From: Firmicutes bacterium UBA6418
Lineage (GTDB): Bacteria > Bacillota > Clostridia > Peptostreptococcales > Anaerovoracaceae
NCBI GenBank assembly: GCA_002439735.1
Contig: DJPG01000140.1
Span: 1 to 18,057 of the forward strand
Length of the DNA stretch: 18,057 nucleotides
Reading direction: 5' to 3'
A program made the position numbers and the translations under genes. Positions 16,124-18,057 of the stretch are shown here, piece after piece. The notes below the pieces were generated by a model, which was given only the letters and a program-made list of their open reading frames with translations, was not told the origin of the DNA and searched no databases. Position 1 is the stretch's first letter. Each line of letters begins with the position of its first letter.

Positions 16124-18057
16124 ATGGAACACCGAACGGACAAATATATACAGCTTTCTCATACCATTCTTTCCTGTATGACGGAAAAAGATTTTCTCAG
16201 GCGTATCAAAATGAACGCAGACGAAATGACTGCGTTGCTACGTGCCGAGGGAACACGGCAGCTTACCGAACGTCTACTTGCCTGCACCGACAGCCGTGGT
16301 CGGTTTTGCGCGCAAAAGGTTCTGGCTGAGCTTCAACCGCAGTTAGATTGCTTCTGCGAGGCACCCGAAGAGGGCTGGCTGCAGCACGCCTATCTAGGGG
16401 TACTGCACCGCCTTTTTCCGGAAAAACCGGCCGGCAGTGCTGAAACAGCAGCGCAAAGAGCGGCACGTCTGTTTCTGCTGCAATTTTTGAAAGCGCTGTA
16501 CCGCTATGAGCGGCAAACACTTCCGTTCGATCCAACGGTCGATTTTGTGACGCTGACGCCGCAGGAAAGCGAGCAGCACTCCGGCAGCGGCGAATACCTC
16601 CAGCTTCTGCGCATGGCATCACGCCATTATGTTTATGAATTTATGCGTCTGGGCATCGAACTGACGCCGTTCAATACCCTGGGACACATTGCCGGTGTAC
16701 ACTATGTCGCCATGCATGCGGCCAGGCAGCTCGCAGCTCTACAGATTCCGGTCGATCTGGGTCTGGTCTCCGGTGCTGCTGCAGGACACGATATCGGCAA
16801 ATACGGCTGCAAAAAAAGCGAAGAAAAGCGTATCCCATATCTGCACTACTACTATACGGCTCTCTGTTTCGACCGCTTCAATATGCCGATGATCGGACAT
16901 GTTGCCGCCAATCATTCGACCTGGGATCTGGAACTGGATAATCTGCCTGTCGAATCCCTGCTCCTGATCTACGCCGACTTTCGGGTAAAAAGCAGCCGAA
17001 ATGCCGACGGTACGGAAATTGTCCACTTTTATACACTGGCAGAATCCTTTGACGTGATCCTGCATAAGCTGGACAACGTGGATGCTGCCAAGGAACATCG
17101 TTATCGCAAGGTCTACAACAAGCTACAGGATTTTGAGTCCTATTTGAAAGCGCTCGGCGTCTGCGTCGATCTGCCGGCATTGCCGTGCAGCTTTCCGCCA
17201 CAACCGACCGCGATGCAGCTTGCCGACTACGCACTTTTGAAGAGTGAGGCGGTGATTCGTGAATTTAAAAATCTTTCCATTGCGCATAACATCCGCCTGA
17301 TGAACAAATTTTACAACCAGGAGGATTTCGCGAATCTGATCGAAACCGCTCGCAGCGAAAAAAACTGGAAGAACCTGCGCACCTACATTTCCATTCTCGG
17401 CGAGTATTCGACCTATATGACCGAAAAACAGAAGCTGATGACACTTCGCTTCTTGACCGAGCTTCTGGTCAATAAGGAAAGCGATATCCGCAATCAGGCC
17501 GCAGAAGTCATCGGCCAGATCATCGCGCACTTCAACGAGGAGTACAAAAAAGAGCTGCCGACCGGTGTGCTGCTGCCGCATAAGGATATCACCAATCTTT
17601 CGCTCTGGGAAGATACACTCAAAAGCATGCTGATTCCGGATCACAAACTGACGGAGCAACACAAAAAATGGCTGGAAAACAGTTTGAAAAGTGCTGCCTA
17701 TACACTCCTGGCATCCTCACAGCCGGAAAGACGCCGGGAATATGCCGAACAGCTGCTAGTCTGGTACCGCAGCGACGCCCTGACCTACCGCAATAAGGAA
17801 TCCCTGTTGCAGACCGCAGTCACGCTGGAACCGGAATTTTTCACGCCGGAGCAGGCCGCAGACATTCTGATGTTTGCGGAGCACATGATTGCGGAAGACG
17901 ATCTCGGTCTCAAGGCCGCTGCCATCGATGTCAAGCATCACTTTCTCGGAGCGCGCTTCAGCCGAGCCTATGAACACGATATCAAGCTTTGTCTGGGCTT
18001 CGACCCCAAAAAAGAGCTCTCACGGGAGGATCTCTCGGAAATGTATCTGGATAATCT
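16124..18057 (+). CDS. Large HD-domain protein (3' end missing)
   Basis: The frame from ATG 16124, eight bases after AAGGAG, stays open to the window edge and gives 644 residues. The HD phosphohydrolase signature is visible: His188 in GHIAGVHYVAMHAA, the HD pair at 222-223 in AAGHDIGKYG, His259 and His264 in IGHVAANHSTWD, and Asp284 in LIYADFRVK. This predicts a metal-dependent phosphohydrolase, perhaps on a nucleotide, but the substrate is unknown. The N-terminal 150 residues and the region after about 330 are helical-looking and not recognised; repeat-like alpha-helical pairs are possible from 390 on. Large clostridial proteins that join an HD domain to a nucleotidyltransferase-like domain are what it brings to mind, from memory only; that part would lie beyond the edge. 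No stop or frameshift is seen. Confidence 0.85.
   Translation, partial: MEHRTDKYIQLSHTILSCMTEKDFLRRIKMNADEMTALLRAEGTRQLTERLLACTDSRGRFCAQKVLAELQPQLDCFCEAPEEGWLQHAYLGVLHRLFPEKPAGSAETAAQRAARLFLLQFLKALYRYERQTLPFDPTVDFVTLTPQESEQHSGSGEYLQLLRMASRHYVYEFMRLGIELTPFNTLGHIAGVHYVAMHAARQLAALQIPVDLGLVSGAAAGHDIGKYGCKKSEEKRIPYLHYYYTALCFDRFNMPMIGHVAANHSTWDLELDNLPVESLLLIYADFRVKSSRNADGTEIVHFYTLAESFDVILHKLDNVDAAKEHRYRKVYNKLQDFESYLKALGVCVDLPALPCSFPPQPTAMQLADYALLKSEAVIREFKNLSIAHNIRLMNKFYNQEDFANLIETARSEKNWKNLRTYISILGEYSTYMTEKQKLMTLRFLTELLVNKESDIRNQAAEVIGQIIAHFNEEYKKELPTGVLLPHKDITNLSLWEDTLKSMLIPDHKLTEQHKKWLENSLKSAAYTLLASSQPERRREYAEQLLVWYRSDALTYRNKESLLQTAVTLEPEFFTPEQAADILMFAEHMIAEDDLGLKAAAIDVKHHFLGARFSRAYEHDIKLCLGFDPKKELSREDLSEMYLDN

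Overview
This window looks like chromosomal housekeeping DNA from a low-to-mid GC Gram-positive bacterium of the Bacillota, most likely class Clostridia. The evidence is the zinc-type L31, a release factor 1 with GGQC in place of GGQH, a TyrRS of the clostridial kind (HVGH / KMGKT), strong AGGAGG-type ribosome binding sites, sigmaA-like promoters, and the partly conserved Firmicutes block rpmE - prfA - tsaC - rpiB - upp. I see no insertion sequence, CRISPR array, tRNA, rRNA or phage gene. Genus assignment is not possible from what is visible.

Layout, left to right. 1-2775: tex (cut by the left edge) and prfB, both on the minus strand behind one promoter; prfB carries the classic in-frame UGA and +1 frameshift site. 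2802-4464: a geranylgeranyl-reductase-family flavoprotein (minus) and a small four-helix membrane protein (plus), expressed divergently from two promoters that flank a repeat-rich spacer. 4472-5685: a YkgJ-type Cys-cluster protein with a long unassigned C-terminus (minus). 5707-6849: rplM-rpsI with promoter, long structured leader and intrinsic terminator (minus). 6908-8892: upp-tyrS (minus). 9021-10486: tsaC-rpiB, overlapping by one base (minus). 10602-11728: prfA (minus). 11792-12143: rpmE with leader hairpins and terminator (minus). 12218-16014: a 1239-residue SWIM/SNF2 ATPase (minus). 16030-18057: a divergently transcribed HD-domain protein that runs off the right edge (plus).

Most of the genes serve translation: both release factors, ribosomal proteins S9, L13 and L31, tyrosyl-tRNA synthetase, the tRNA t6A enzyme TsaC, and Tex. 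upp and rpiB add nucleotide salvage and pentose-phosphate metabolism. The less understood genes are the Cys-cluster protein, the membrane protein, the reductase, and the SNF2/HD divergent pair. No gene-free stretch exceeds 300 bases. The longest are 6623-6907 (rplM leader, promoter and hairpin), 3864-4104 (divergent promoters plus repeats), 12033-12217 (rpmE leader and promoter), 15938-16123 (divergent promoters) and 11664-11831 (prfA promoter, rpmE terminator and an extra hairpin).

No clearly new biological system stands out. The best leads are the weak stimulator at the prfB frameshift site, the run of promoters with TTGC rather than TTGA in the -35 box, the structured leaders of rplM and rpmE, and the large HD protein beside the SNF2 gene. 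Promoter and structure calls were made by eye.
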